From assembly GCF_000733295.1 (NCBI RefSeq), contig NZ_JPMI01000257.1, positions 1 through 51,885 on the forward strand: 51,885 bases of DNA, read 5' to 3'. The stretch's first letter is position 1. Every line of letters begins with the position of its first letter. The DNA is from Archangium violaceum Cb vi76 (lineage in GTDB: Bacteria > Myxococcota > Myxococcia > Myxococcales > Myxococcaceae). Shown piece after piece: positions 7,723 to 15,506 of the stretch. The notes beneath the pieces were generated by a model. It ran no database searches and was not told the origin of the DNA. It saw nothing but the letters and a program-made list of their open reading frames with translations. A program made the position numbers and the translations under genes.

Positions 7723-9108
7723 ATGTCCACCGACAAGGCCCTGGCCCACTTCGAAGCGCAGAAGAACAGCTATCTCGAAGATTTGAAGCAGTTGATCCGC
7801 ATTCCCAGTGTGTCTTTCGACGGGTTCGATCCCGCCCACGTGCGCGCGAGCGCGGAAGCGACAGCGAGACTGTTGAAGTCGCGTGGTTTCGAAAATGTGC
7901 AGCTTTTGGAGATACAAGGCGCACATCCGTATGTGTATGGCGAGATTTTGAAGGCCCCCGGCAAACCCACGCTGCTGCTGTATGCCCACCATGACGTACA
8001 GCCGGCGGGAGACGAGGCGGCGTGGAAGAGCCCGCCGTTCGAGCCGCAGGAGAGGGAGGGCCGGCTGTACGGCCGGGGAGCGGCGGACGACAAGGCGGGC
8101 ATCGTGGTGCACACCTCCGCGGTGGACGCGTGGCTGAAGGGGGCGGGAGGTCTGCCGCTCAACGTGAAGGTCGTCATCGAGGGCGAGGAAGAGGTGGGCA
8201 GCGAACACCTCGGGACGTTCCTGCAGAAGCACAAGGCGCTGCTGAAGGCGGATGCCATCGTGTTGACGGACACGTCGAACTTCGAGACGGGGTTGCCGTC
8301 CATCACCACGGCGCTGCGCGGGCTGGTGACGGTGGACGTGGAGGTGCGCGCGCTGCGGCAGGCGATGCACTCGGGCATGTGGGGCGGGCCGGTGCCGGAC
8401 CCGGTGATGGCGCTGTGCCGGATGCTGGCGACGCTGACGAACCCGGACGGGAGCATCGCCATCGAGGGCATCTACGACCGGGTGCGTCCGCTGAGCGAGG
8501 CCGAGCGCCAGAGCATCCAGGCGCTGCCGGGTGACGCGGAGTACTTCAAGAAACAGGCGGGCATGGTGTCGGGGGCGCAGATGCTGGGGGGGCGCCACCC
8601 GTGGGAGATGAACTGGCGGCAGCCGGCGTTGGCCATCAACGCCATCCAGGCCAGCAGCCGGAAGGACGCGCGGAACATCATCTGCGACACGGCGTGGGCG
8701 CGCGTGGGCATCCGCGTCGTGCCGGACATGGACGCGCAGGACGTACAGCGGCGGCTGGTGGAGCACCTGGAGAAGGTGGTGCCCTGGGGGCTGGAGCTTC
8801 ACATCAAGCAGGACCCGCCGGCGGGCCCGTGGTTCACGGATATCGCGCACCCGGCCTTCCAGGCGGCGTTCCGCGCGCTGCGCAAGGGCTACGGAGCGGA
8901 GCCGGTGGCCATTGGATGCGGTGCGTCGATTCCCTTCGTGGAGCCGTTCGCCAAGGAACTGGGCGGCGTGCCGGCGCTGCTCATCGGCGTGGAGGACCCG
9001 TACACGAACGCACACTCGGAGAACGAGAGCCTGCACCTGGGCGACTACGAGAAGGCGGTGCGCAGCGCCATCCACCTCTACGAGGAGCTGGCGAAGGATC
9101 TGAAGTAG
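7723..9108 (+). CDS. M20 family dipeptidase / metallopeptidase
   Basis: A 461-residue zinc peptidase of the M20/M25/M40 family, cytoplasmic (no signal peptide). Metal ligands are visible: H89 and catalytic D91 in Y-A-H-H-D-V-Q-P, the bridging aspartate in G-R-G-A-A-D-D-K (about 122), the catalytic/ligand glutamates in E-G-E-E-E-V-G-S (153-160), an aspartate in V-L-T-D-T-S-N, and the C-terminal histidine in N-A-H-S-E-N-E-S. The inserted lid/dimerisation domain (about 195-350) has the R-x-x-x-H-S-G motif (A-M-H-S-G-M-W-G-G). Family members hydrolyse dipeptides or C-terminal residues of short peptides; a peptide-recycling role fits a predatory bacterium but is not shown. Length is normal for the family. 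Confidence 0.92.
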   Translation: MSTDKALAHFEAQKNSYLEDLKQLIRIPSVSFDGFDPAHVRASAEATARLLKSRGFENVQLLEIQGAHPYVYGEILKAPGKPTLLLYAHHDVQPAGDEAAWKSPPFEPQEREGRLYGRGAADDKAGIVVHTSAVDAWLKGAGGLPLNVKVVIEGEEEVGSEHLGTFLQKHKALLKADAIVLTDTSNFETGLPSITTALRGLVTVDVEVRALRQAMHSGMWGGPVPDPVMALCRMLATLTNPDGSIAIEGIYDRVRPLSEAERQSIQALPGDAEYFKKQAGMVSGAQMLGGRHPWEMNWRQPALAINAIQASSRKDARNIICDTAWARVGIRVVPDMDAQDVQRRLVEHLEKVVPWGLELHIKQDPPAGPWFTDIAHPAFQAAFRALRKGYGAEPVAIGCGASIPFVEPFAKELGGVPALLIGVEDPYTNAHSENESLHLGDYEKAVRSAIHLYEELAKDLK

Positions 9109-9136
9109 CCCAGAAGAGGCCACTCTGGAGCCACTC

Positions 9137-9172
9137 CTCCCTCTCCCCTCGGGAGAGGGTCGGGGTGAGGGT
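9137..9172 (+). repeat. dispersed palindromic repeat, copy 1
   Basis: A GC-rich element just after the dipeptidase gene with core CTCTCCCCTCGGGAGAGG (9141-9158, near-perfect dyad) followed by GTCGGGGTGAGGGT. The same core-plus-tail is found in reverse orientation at 10423-10460 and 30682-30716. It can form a hairpin of about 8 bp and may serve as a transcription terminator for the upstream gene. Confidence 0.75.
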
Positions 9173-9246
9173 ATCCGGCTCCCGGGTTGAATATCCGGGA
9201 ACCCGTCCCGTTCGAGTGTATGAGTCGTCCACCACCGGAAACCGCT

Positions 9247-10101
9247 ATGTCCTCGCCCCTCCGTACCCTGTCGTGTGCCCTGCTCGCCGGGGCGTTGCTC
9301 GTGTCCGCCTCCGCCGAGGCCCGCTTCGGTAAGAGCTCGACGTCCTCGGACGAGGCGTCGGACTCGCGGACCCATGATGCCTCCGCCGTGGGCTCCAGCG
9401 GCGTCGTGCACGATGCCTCCCCCGTGACGGAGGACTCGGGCTCCGGTGGCGACGTGCATGATGACTCTCCGGTGGAGCCGTATCCGCCGCCGCAGGACTA
9501 CGAGTCCGCCTATACCTATGTGTCGCCCAGGCATTCGCGCGCCTCCTGGCACGAGAACGAGTTCGCATCCCGCCGACACAGGAACTTCACCCTGGGCCTC
9601 GAGGCCCAGGTGATGCGGGAGGGCGCGGGGGTGGGCCTCCATCTGGGCCTGGAGGGGGAGCGGTTCGGAGCCTTCGTGCGGGCGAGCGCGCTCTCCCTGC
9701 GAGCGGAGGATGGGAGCGGCGTGACGGAAGACATCTCCGTGACGGGGCTGCACCTGTCCATGGCCGTGTTGAAGGGGCGGATGGGGCGGGTGCGGTTGGA
9801 GGGCGGACTGTCCATCGCGAAGGCGGCGGATGTCACCTTCATCGGACCCAGCGTGGGACTCTCGTCCGAGCTGTACCTGGTGAGCTCCCTGGCCCTGGAG
9901 GCCCGGGTGCAGCTCACTCCCTGGCCCTATCGCCAGTTCGACGCGGCGGGAGGTCTGGCATGGTACTTCGGTGACTCGCGCCTGTTGGCCCTGCGCGGTG
10001 GTATGCGCATGCTGGTGCTGAATGACGCGGGCTATGTGGACGGCGTCGTCCACCAGGACGTGCTGCCCGGCCCGTACCTCTCGTTCGGCCTGGCCATCTG
10101 A
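9247..10101 (+). CDS. exported outer-membrane-like protein, function unknown
   Basis: A 284-residue product from ATG 9247 (an in-frame ATG at 9220 is possible but gives no better signal peptide). Residues 1-24 form a signal peptide ending A-S-A-E-A. Residues about 25-95 are a low-complexity Ser/Asp/His segment with loosely repeated H-D-A-S and H-D-D-S motifs. Residues about 115-284 alternate hydrophobic and polar residues in short strands ending L-S-F-G-L-A-I, with aromatic residues near strand ends, as in small outer membrane beta-barrels. No family name can be given with confidence. It stands alone between two copies of the dispersed repeat, the second located after the small gene downstream. 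Confidence 0.72.
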   Translation: MSSPLRTLSCALLAGALLVSASAEARFGKSSTSSDEASDSRTHDASAVGSSGVVHDASPVTEDSGSGGDVHDDSPVEPYPPPQDYESAYTYVSPRHSRASWHENEFASRRHRNFTLGLEAQVMREGAGVGLHLGLEGERFGAFVRASALSLRAEDGSGVTEDISVTGLHLSMAVLKGRMGRVRLEGGLSIAKAADVTFIGPSVGLSSELYLVSSLALEARVQLTPWPYRQFDAAGGLAWYFGDSRLLALRGGMRMLVLNDAGYVDGVVHQDVLPGPYLSFGLAI

Positions 10102-10172
10102 GGGCGCGACGTCACCACGAATTCACCGGCGAGCCACGCGGGCTTCTCATGAGGGGTGGAGAGTAGGCTCCC

Positions 10173-10373
10173 ATGAACGTCGCGTCCCTCTTGAATGCCC
10201 CTCGCACCGACGCTCCCTCGCCGAGCACCCTGGCGCTGCTGCGCGTCGAGGCCAGCGTCCTCACCCAGGCGCTTCTCGCCTCCGCTCGCGAGAGCGCGCG
10301 GGAGAGCGTGCTCGCCTTCCGCTTCATGCGTGGCCTGCTGCTCGACGGCGGGTTCTCCGCTCCCCTGAAGTAG
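10173..10373 (+). CDS. 66-residue small protein, function unknown
   Basis: Starts at ATG 10173, preceded by GGTGGAGAG about 10 bases upstream, and ends with TAG at 10373. The product is rich in Leu, Ala, Ser and Arg, with predicted helix from about residue 17 to 56 (T-L-A-L-L-R-V-E-A-S-V-L-T-Q-A-L-L). No cysteines, signal peptide or membrane span. Codon third positions are strongly G/C as in real genes here. I recognise no family. Its short size leaves some doubt that it is translated. Confidence 0.5.
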   Translation: MNVASLLNAPRTDAPSPSTLALLRVEASVLTQALLASARESARESVLAFRFMRGLLLDGGFSAPLK

Positions 10374-10416
10374 GGCCCTGGTGACACGGGCCCTCTTCCT
10401 GGTGGGAACCCGGGGC

Positions 10417-11613
10417 TCAGCTACCCTCACCCTTTCCCTCTCCCGAGGGGAGAGGGGTGGGGGGCGCCGGGGGGACTCCCTTGCCCGCGTAGGCCACTAC
10501 CTTCACCTCGGACGTGTCGTCCAGCCCGAGCCCGTCTCCCTTCGCCTCCGTGTTCGTCACCGAGATGACGTCCCCGCGGTGCAGCTTGAAGAAGCGCTCG
10601 TTCTTCTCCGTGCGGTGCTTCTCCTGCATCGCCAGCCCCATGCGCCCCTCGGGTCCGCAGCCGATGAAGCGCTGCCGTCCCTTGCCCTCGAGTGACTCGG
10701 ACACGATGCGGAACAGCCGCTCCGGCCTCGGCTCCGGCCAGCCCTCGCCCTTGGGCGCCAGCATCAGGTAGCTCATCTTCAGCGACTCCTTGTGGAGCCC
10801 CGCCGCCCGGGCGATCTCCTCCACCACCTTGGGCATGGGCCAGTCGCGCTCCGCGTGGCACCAGTCGCTCTCCTTCACCAGCGCCGGGCACGCCCCCCGG
10901 TACATGCACGGCGCGCGGATGGCGTAGCCCTTCTCCACCATCGCGTCCCGCACCTTCAGCAGCAGCCGGGACGTCTCGCGCAGTGCCGGCTCCAGCACCA
11001 GCAGGCTCCCGCCCGGCTTCACCTGCGCCAGCACCTGCTCCAGGAGCGCCGCGCGCGGTTTCACCGCCTCGTCCCCCGAGCCGTACAGCTCGTTGAGCAC
11101 ATGGCCCATGGTGATGAGGTCGTACTTGCCCTCGGGCGGAGCCGCCTTGCGGGTGGGGTCCCACTCCCGGGTGGCCAGTGCCTCGCCCGCCTCCGCGGCG
11201 AGCGCCCGGGCGAGCGTCAGCGCCGGCTTGCTCCGGTCCGCGGCCGTCACCTCGGCGGCTCCCGCGTCCAGGGCGGCGAAGGCCAGGGGGCCCGGTCCGC
11301 TTCCGAGGTCCAACACCGTCCGGGGCCGGTTGGGAAGCTCCCCGAGGGCCTCACGGGCCTGGGCGTAGGAGACGGGCCAGTAGAAGAGCAGGTAGGCGCC
11401 CAGGAGCTTCGGGTCGTCCATGTACTTCGCGCCGGCCAGCTTCCGGTCGCGCGTCAGTCCCAGGGAGAGCTGCTTCACCCCCGCGCCCACCTCCTTCACC
11501 TCCTGGGGCGTCAGGCGCGTCTCGGGGCCGTCCCCACGATTCCGGGCCTCGCGCCAGACGGCGATGAGCCGCGGTATCCACCGCTCCAGGTCCTTGCCGT
11601 AAGCGCCACTCAT
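10417..11613 (-). CDS. Rsm22-like small ribosomal subunit methyltransferase family protein
   Basis: A 398-residue protein matching the Rsm22 family of bacterial/mitochondrial rRNA-associated methyltransferase-like proteins. The SAM motif V-L-D-L-G-S-G-P-G-P-L lies near residues 98-108, followed by an acidic loop-2 residue (A-A-D-R-S) and H-V-L-N-E-L near 173. The family's Fe-S type cysteines are present: C-M-Y-R-G-A-C, then C in E-S-D-W-C-H, and C in F-I-G-C-G-P-E-G. Enzymatic activity of bacterial members is not well established. Unusually, the last ~20 residues (P-P-T-P-L-P-S-G-E-G-K-G-E-G-S) are encoded by a copy of the dispersed repeat at 10423-10460, which appears to have replaced or extended the native end. 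Confidence 0.85.
   Translation of the reverse strand: MSGAYGKDLERWIPRLIAVWREARNRGDGPETRLTPQEVKEVGAGVKQLSLGLTRDRKLAGAKYMDDPKLLGAYLLFYWPVSYAQAREALGELPNRPRTVLDLGSGPGPLAFAALDAGAAEVTAADRSKPALTLARALAAEAGEALATREWDPTRKAAPPEGKYDLITMGHVLNELYGSGDEAVKPRAALLEQVLAQVKPGGSLLVLEPALRETSRLLLKVRDAMVEKGYAIRAPCMYRGACPALVKESDWCHAERDWPMPKVVEEIARAAGLHKESLKMSYLMLAPKGEGWPEPRPERLFRIVSESLEGKGRQRFIGCGPEGRMGLAMQEKHRTEKNERFFKLHRGDVISVTNTEAKGDGLGLDDTSEVKVVAYAGKGVPPAPPTPLPSGEGKGEGS
10423..10460 (-). repeat. dispersed palindromic repeat, copy 2 (inside Rsm22-like gene)
   Basis: Reverse-oriented copy of the element at 9137: ACCCTCACC then CTTTCCCTCTCCCGAGGGGAG. It lies within the 3' end of the Rsm22-like gene and is translated as its C-terminal Pro/Gly/Glu-rich tail. 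Confidence 0.75.
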
Positions 11614-11675
11614 CCAACCCTGCCTTCCAACGAGGGGTCGCCTCTGCCGGGCAACCGCGTTAAACCCCGTCCCAA

Positions 11676-12671
11676 ATGATTTCCGTCCGAGACCTGCGCA
11701 AGCACTACCAGGTCCACAAGCGCCCGCCCGGCCTCAAGGCCGCCCTCCGCTCCGTCATCCACCGGACCTATACGTCCGTGAAGGCGGTGGATGGCATCTC
11801 CTTCGAGATAAAGCCCGGCGAGCGCGTGGGCTTCCTCGGTCCCAACGGGGCCGGGAAGACGACCACCCTCAAGGTGCTCTCCGGGTTGCTCCACCCGTCG
11901 AGCGGTGAAGTGCGGGTGGATGGTCATGTTCCCCGCCATCGCGAGGATGCGTTCCTCAAGAAGATCATGCTGGTGATGGGGCAGAAGCAGCAACTCCTGT
12001 GGGACCTGCCGCCCGCCGAGACGTTCGAGCTCAATCGCGCCATCTACGACGTCCCCCGCGCCCAATACAAGCAGACGCTGGATGAGCTGGTGACGTTGTT
12101 GGAGCTGGAGGAACTCATCGGCAAGCCGGCGCGGCAGTTGTCGCTGGGCGAGCGGATGAAGTGCGAGCTGGCGGCGGCGCTCATCCACCGGCCCAAGGTG
12201 CTCTTCCTGGACGAGCCCACCATCGGCCTGGACGTGTCCATGCAGGCCACCATGCGGACCTTCATCAAGTCCTACAACGAGCGCAACGGGGCCACGCTCA
12301 TCCTCACCAGCCACTACATGGACGACGTGGCGGCGCTGTGCCCGCGCGTCATCGTTATCGACAAGGGCCTGCTGTCGTACGACGGCGGCCTGGACGCGCT
12401 GGTGCAGCGGGTGCGGCCGGAGAAGCGGGTGGTGCTGCGCCTCAACCAGGCGGTGGCGGCGGACAGCCTGGCGCCGCTGGGCAAGGTGGTGACGCACGAC
12501 AATGTCACCGCGGTGCTGCAGGTGCCGCAGGACGCCGTCAACGCCACCGTGAGCCGGGCCCTCTCCAGCCTGCCGGTGCAGGACCTGACGGTGGAGAACG
12601 CGCCGCTGGAGGAGGTCATGAGCGAGCTGTTCGCCGAGAGCAAGGCGCGCCGGGAGAAGGTGGGCGCATGA
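11676..12671 (+). CDS. ABC-2 type exporter, ATP-binding subunit
   Basis: A 331-residue ATPase. Walker A is G-P-N-G-A-G-K-T-T (about 54-62), the signature is L-S-L-G-E-R-M-K (about 158), Walker B is V-L-F-L-D-E-P-T (about 176-183) and the H-loop is T-S-H-Y (about 210). The Q-loop is in M-G-Q-K-Q. The signature reads LSLGE rather than LSGGQ, as in the daunorubicin/NatA-like ABC-2 subfamily, and a C-terminal ~85-residue regulatory tail follows the nucleotide-binding domain. Its stop overlaps the start of the first permease gene (ATGA), so the three genes at 11676-14268 form a translationally coupled operon exporting an unknown substrate across the inner membrane. Confidence 0.93.
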   Translation: MISVRDLRKHYQVHKRPPGLKAALRSVIHRTYTSVKAVDGISFEIKPGERVGFLGPNGAGKTTTLKVLSGLLHPSSGEVRVDGHVPRHREDAFLKKIMLVMGQKQQLLWDLPPAETFELNRAIYDVPRAQYKQTLDELVTLLELEELIGKPARQLSLGERMKCELAAALIHRPKVLFLDEPTIGLDVSMQATMRTFIKSYNERNGATLILTSHYMDDVAALCPRVIVIDKGLLSYDGGLDALVQRVRPEKRVVLRLNQAVAADSLAPLGKVVTHDNVTAVLQVPQDAVNATVSRALSSLPVQDLTVENAPLEEVMSELFAESKARREKVGA

Positions 12672-13471
12672 GCGCGCGGAGCACACTGCGGGCGCTGCCC
12701 ACGCTGCTGCGCATCGGCGTCTCCGAGGCGGTGGCCTACCGGGCGGAGATGTTCGTCTGGGTGCTGTCCACCACCATGCCGCTCATCATGATGGCGCTGT
12801 GGACGGCGGTGGCGCGGGAAGCGCCGGTGGGCCCGTACGGCTCGCAGGACTTCGTGCGCTACTTCCTGGCGGCCTTCGTGGTGCGGCAGCTGACGGGGGC
12901 GTGGGCGGCGTGGATGATCAACTACGAGGTCCGCCAGGGCACGCTGGCCATGCGCCTGTTGCGGCCCATCTCGCCGCTGTGGAGCTACGCGGCGGAGAAC
13001 ATCGGCGCCATGCCCATGCGGCTGTTCGTGGTGGTGCCGGTGGCGATCTTCGCCGTGTCCACGGTGGGTTGGAAGTCGGTGCCCGAGACGGCGTGGGGCT
13101 GGGTCTTCTTCCTCGTGTCGCTCTTCGGGGCCTGGCTCATCACCTTCCTGGTGAACGTGGCCATCGGCACGCTGAGCCTCTACATGGAGAGCAGCACCAA
13201 GCTGATGGACGTGTGGTTGGCGCTCTTCTTCGTGTGCTCGGGCTACCTCTACCCGGTGGACCTCTTCCCGCCCGTGTGGCGGACCCTCATCGACTGGCTG
13301 CCCTTCCGCTATCAGATCGGGCTGCCGGTGGAGTTGATGACGAACGCGCATGGCTTCGGAGATGCGCTGGCGCTCCTGGGACGTCAGTGGCTGTGGGTGG
13401 GGCTGCTGCTGGTCATCAGCCTGGGACTCTGGAACCGGGGCCTGAAGCGCTTCGCGGCCTTTGGAGGGTGA
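12668..13471 (+). CDS. ABC-2 type exporter, permease subunit 1
   Basis: A 267-residue integral membrane protein starting with ATG 12668 inside the stop of the ATPase gene. Six hydrophobic spans can be seen, at about residues 22-50, 55-85, 110-135, 140-170, 180-200 and 235-257. A conserved cytoplasmic segment R-Q-G-T-L-A-M-R-L-L-R-P near residue 95-106 is typical of the DUF990-like ABC-2 permeases, and is followed by S-P-L-W-S-Y. It pairs with the second permease 5 bp downstream as a heterodimer. The substrate is unknown; no biosynthetic genes adjoin. Confidence 0.88.
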   Translation: MSARSTLRALPTLLRIGVSEAVAYRAEMFVWVLSTTMPLIMMALWTAVAREAPVGPYGSQDFVRYFLAAFVVRQLTGAWAAWMINYEVRQGTLAMRLLRPISPLWSYAAENIGAMPMRLFVVVPVAIFAVSTVGWKSVPETAWGWVFFLVSLFGAWLITFLVNVAIGTLSLYMESSTKLMDVWLALFFVCSGYLYPVDLFPPVWRTLIDWLPFRYQIGLPVELMTNAHGFGDALALLGRQWLWVGLLLVISLGLWNRGLKRFAAFGG

Positions 13472-13476
13472 GGGAG

Positions 13477-14268
13477 ATGCTGCGGCGTTACCTGCGTCTG
13501 CTCGGAGTGCAGCTGCGGGCCTCGAGCCTGCTGGCGATGCAATACCGGGGCGACTTCGTCATCGAGGGCATCATCTCGCTCTTCTGGACGGCCACCGCGC
13601 TGGCGCCGCTGTTCGTCGTCTACCGCGAGCGGGAGTCCATCGCCGGGTGGAGCTTCGGCGAGGCGTTGCTGGTCATCGGGTGGTTCACCCTGCTGCAGGG
13701 GATTCTGGAGGGGGCCATCAACCCGAGCCTCACCGGCGTGGTGGAGCACATCCGCAAGGGGACGCTGGACTTCGTGCTGCTCAAGCCGGCGGACGCGCAG
13801 TTCCTGGTGTCCACCGCGCGCTTCCTTCCGTGGCGCTCCATCAACGTGCTGGCGGGCCTGGGGCTGTTCGTCTACGGCTTCCACCTGATTGGCCGTGCTC
13901 CCTCTCTCGTGGGCGTGCTGGCCTCGCTGGTGCTGCTGGGCACGAGCGTGCTGCTGCTCTACTCGCTGTGGATATTGACGGTGGCCGCGGCCTTCTACGT
14001 GGTGAAGGTGGACAACCTCACGTACTTCTTCACGTCCATCTTCGACGCGGCGCGCTGGCCGGCATCGGTGTTCCGCGGGGTGCTGGCCTTCGTCTTCACC
14101 TTCGTGATTCCGCTGGCGGTGATGACGACCTTCCCGGCGGAGGCGATGTTGGGACGGCTGCCGTGGACGTCGCTGGTCTGGGCGGTGGTGGGCTCCCTCC
14201 TCTTCGCCTTCCTGTCGCGGCGCGTGTGGCTGCACTCGATCGGCCACTACACCTCCGCGAGTAGCTGA
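13477..14268 (+). CDS. ABC-2 type exporter, permease subunit 2
   Basis: A 263-residue membrane protein from ATG 13477, which is preceded by a strong purine-rich site (GGAGGGTGAGGGAG) overlapping the end of permease 1. Six hydrophobic spans are visible. The cytoplasmic motif H-I-R-K-G-T-L-D-F-V-L-L-K-P (about 90-103) corresponds to the R-Q-G-T-L motif in subunit 1 and marks this as a DUF990-type ABC-2 permease. A late R-W-P-x-S-V-F-R-G (about 190-198) is also characteristic. A perfect 8-bp hairpin 62 bp after its stop (14330-14350) probably ends the operon. Confidence 0.88.
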   Translation: MLRRYLRLLGVQLRASSLLAMQYRGDFVIEGIISLFWTATALAPLFVVYRERESIAGWSFGEALLVIGWFTLLQGILEGAINPSLTGVVEHIRKGTLDFVLLKPADAQFLVSTARFLPWRSINVLAGLGLFVYGFHLIGRAPSLVGVLASLVLLGTSVLLLYSLWILTVAAAFYVVKVDNLTYFFTSIFDAARWPASVFRGVLAFVFTFVIPLAVMTTFPAEAMLGRLPWTSLVWAVVGSLLFAFLSRRVWLHSIGHYTSASS

Positions 14269-14593
14269 GCGCCTCCCTCCCGTGAGCGGTGGTGGGTCCT
14301 CGTGGGCGCCGGGGTGTGACGGGGGTGGACCTCCACCGGGTTGGTGGAGGGCAATGCCCGGGGCGAGCCGCGCGAGCGGGCCTCACGTACGGACGTGACT
14401 TGCGAAGTTACGTGGGATGGCTATCATCTCCGAGGTCAGGTGCGGGGAGCCCGGGTCCGGCGGCCCGGTCCCTGCACGAGGGGCCACCCCGATGCCATCT
14501 CCATCCGACGACCAGGCGCCTTCCGCCGGACGCTTTCATTCGAGACCCCCTTGGTCCGCTCGCCAGAGGGGGCTTAGGTTCCCTCTGAGCATC
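14269..14593. other. intergenic region after ABC operon
   Basis: No convincing gene. It contains the operon terminator hairpin (14330-14350) and, near 14382-14395, a small dyad CACGTACGGACGTG that could be an operator. The open frames that cross it run into the Uma2 gene without a start or ribosome site. Confidence 0.6.
14330..14350 (+). terminator. hairpin terminator of ABC operon
   Basis: Perfect 8-bp stem CCTCCACC / GGTGGAGG with a five-base loop GGGTT, 62 bp after the second permease. There is no T-run, as is common for hairpins in this GC-rich DNA, so intrinsic activity is uncertain. Confidence 0.5.
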
Positions 14594-15448
14594 ATGAGCA
14601 TCGGGCCCTATCGCATCGATCCGGATGACCCCCGCGCGCCGCTCCAGGAGGAGTGGGAGCGGATGACGCCCGAGGAGCGTGCGCGAGTCGTCGCTGGACT
14701 GCCGTCCGAGTTTCCGGTCTCCGAAGCGGCTCCTCCCGAGGGGGACTTCCACTTCGTGGCCAAGGTGCGGACGCGCGAGGTGCTGGGGGGCTTCTTCACG
14801 CGCACGGGCCGCAAGGTGTACCTGGCGTGTGAGCTGCCCGTGTACTACCCGGGCGAGCGCATGTTCGCTCCCGATGTCATCGCCGTCGTGGGGGTGGAAT
14901 CGCACGAGCGCATGAGCTGGGTGGTGAGCGCCGAGGGCAAGGGGCTCGACTTCGCCCTGGAGATTCATGTCGCGGGAGATCGCCGCAAGGACCTGGAGCG
15001 CAATGTGGAGCGCTTCGCCCGGCTCGGCGTTCGCGAGTACTTCATCTTCGATCGCGGGCGCTCGAGGCTCACCGGGTGGAGGTTGGCGGCGGGCCGACGG
15101 CGTTATCGCGCCATCCCGTCGCGGCAGGGGAGCTTCTCGTCCGAGGTGCTGGGGCTGGAACTGCGAGTGGACGGAGAGCGGTTGCGCTTCCTTCATGAGG
15201 GGACGCCCCTGCTGGAAGCGGATGAGATGATCTCCATGCTCGAAGTGCAGCGCGCCGGGGAGTCTCGGGCGCGTGTCGCACTCGAGCAGCAACTCGTGGA
15301 GCAGATGAGCCTGCGCGCCGAGGAAGCTCGCCTGCGCGCCGAGGAAGCTCGCCTGCGCGCCGAGGAGGTGCATCGCAGGGAGGCCGCCGAGCGCCAGCTG
15401 GCCGAGGCCCTCGCCGAGCTGGCACGGTTGCGCGGCGGGCCGGGCTGA
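14594..15448 (+). CDS. Uma2 family (DUF820) putative endonuclease with coiled-coil tail
   Basis: A 284-residue protein. ATG 14594 gives the natural family start (M-S-I-G-P-Y-R-I-D); upstream in-frame sequence is low quality. Residues about 15-205 form the Uma2 restriction-endonuclease-like fold: P-D-V-I-A-V-V (about 93-99), then F-A-L-E-I-H-V-A-G-D-R-R-K-D-L-E-R-N (about 118-135), holding the D...ExK-like acidic site, and G-V-R-E-Y-F-I-F-D. Nuclease activity of Uma2 proteins is predicted, not established. Residues about 215-284 are charged, heptad-like helix including three copies of L-R-A-E-E-A/V-R/H encoded by 21-bp DNA repeats (15311-15373). No RNA or toxin partner is adjacent. Confidence 0.82.
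   Translation: MSIGPYRIDPDDPRAPLQEEWERMTPEERARVVAGLPSEFPVSEAAPPEGDFHFVAKVRTREVLGGFFTRTGRKVYLACELPVYYPGERMFAPDVIAVVGVESHERMSWVVSAEGKGLDFALEIHVAGDRRKDLERNVERFARLGVREYFIFDRGRSRLTGWRLAAGRRRYRAIPSRQGSFSSEVLGLELRVDGERLRFLHEGTPLLEADEMISMLEVQRAGESRARVALEQQLVEQMSLRAEEARLRAEEARLRAEEVHRREAAERQLAEALAELARLRGGPG
15311..15373 (+). repeat. 21-bp tandem repeat within Uma2 gene
   Basis: Two identical 21-bp units (CTGCGCGCCGAGGAAGCTCGC begins at 15311 and 15332) and a third partial unit from 15353. They encode successive L-R-A-E-E heptads of the coiled coil. Exact DNA identity suggests recent duplication by slippage. Confidence 0.85.
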
Positions 15449-15506
15449 CTCCGCACCTCTGGAGGAGGGTTCCCGTGGAGTTTCCTGTCGCGTAGCGTGG
15501 GGGCTC

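Noticed and set aside
9172-9196. Direct repeat TATCCGG, spaced 18 bp, and CGGGTT/AACCCG arms before the outer-membrane-like gene
   Set aside because: Short and probably a tail of the neighbouring dispersed repeat; not convincing as a promoter.
7576-10053. An 825-codon open frame antisense to the dipeptidase and outer-membrane-like genes
   Set aside because: Composition is dominated by His, Arg and Gln as expected for the antisense of GC-rich genes; no ribosome site or recognisable domain. The sense genes have clear motifs.
11676-14268. ABC operon as a possible new export system
   Set aside because: Composition (one ATPase, two DUF990-type permeases) is a common arrangement, and there are no unusual accessory genes.
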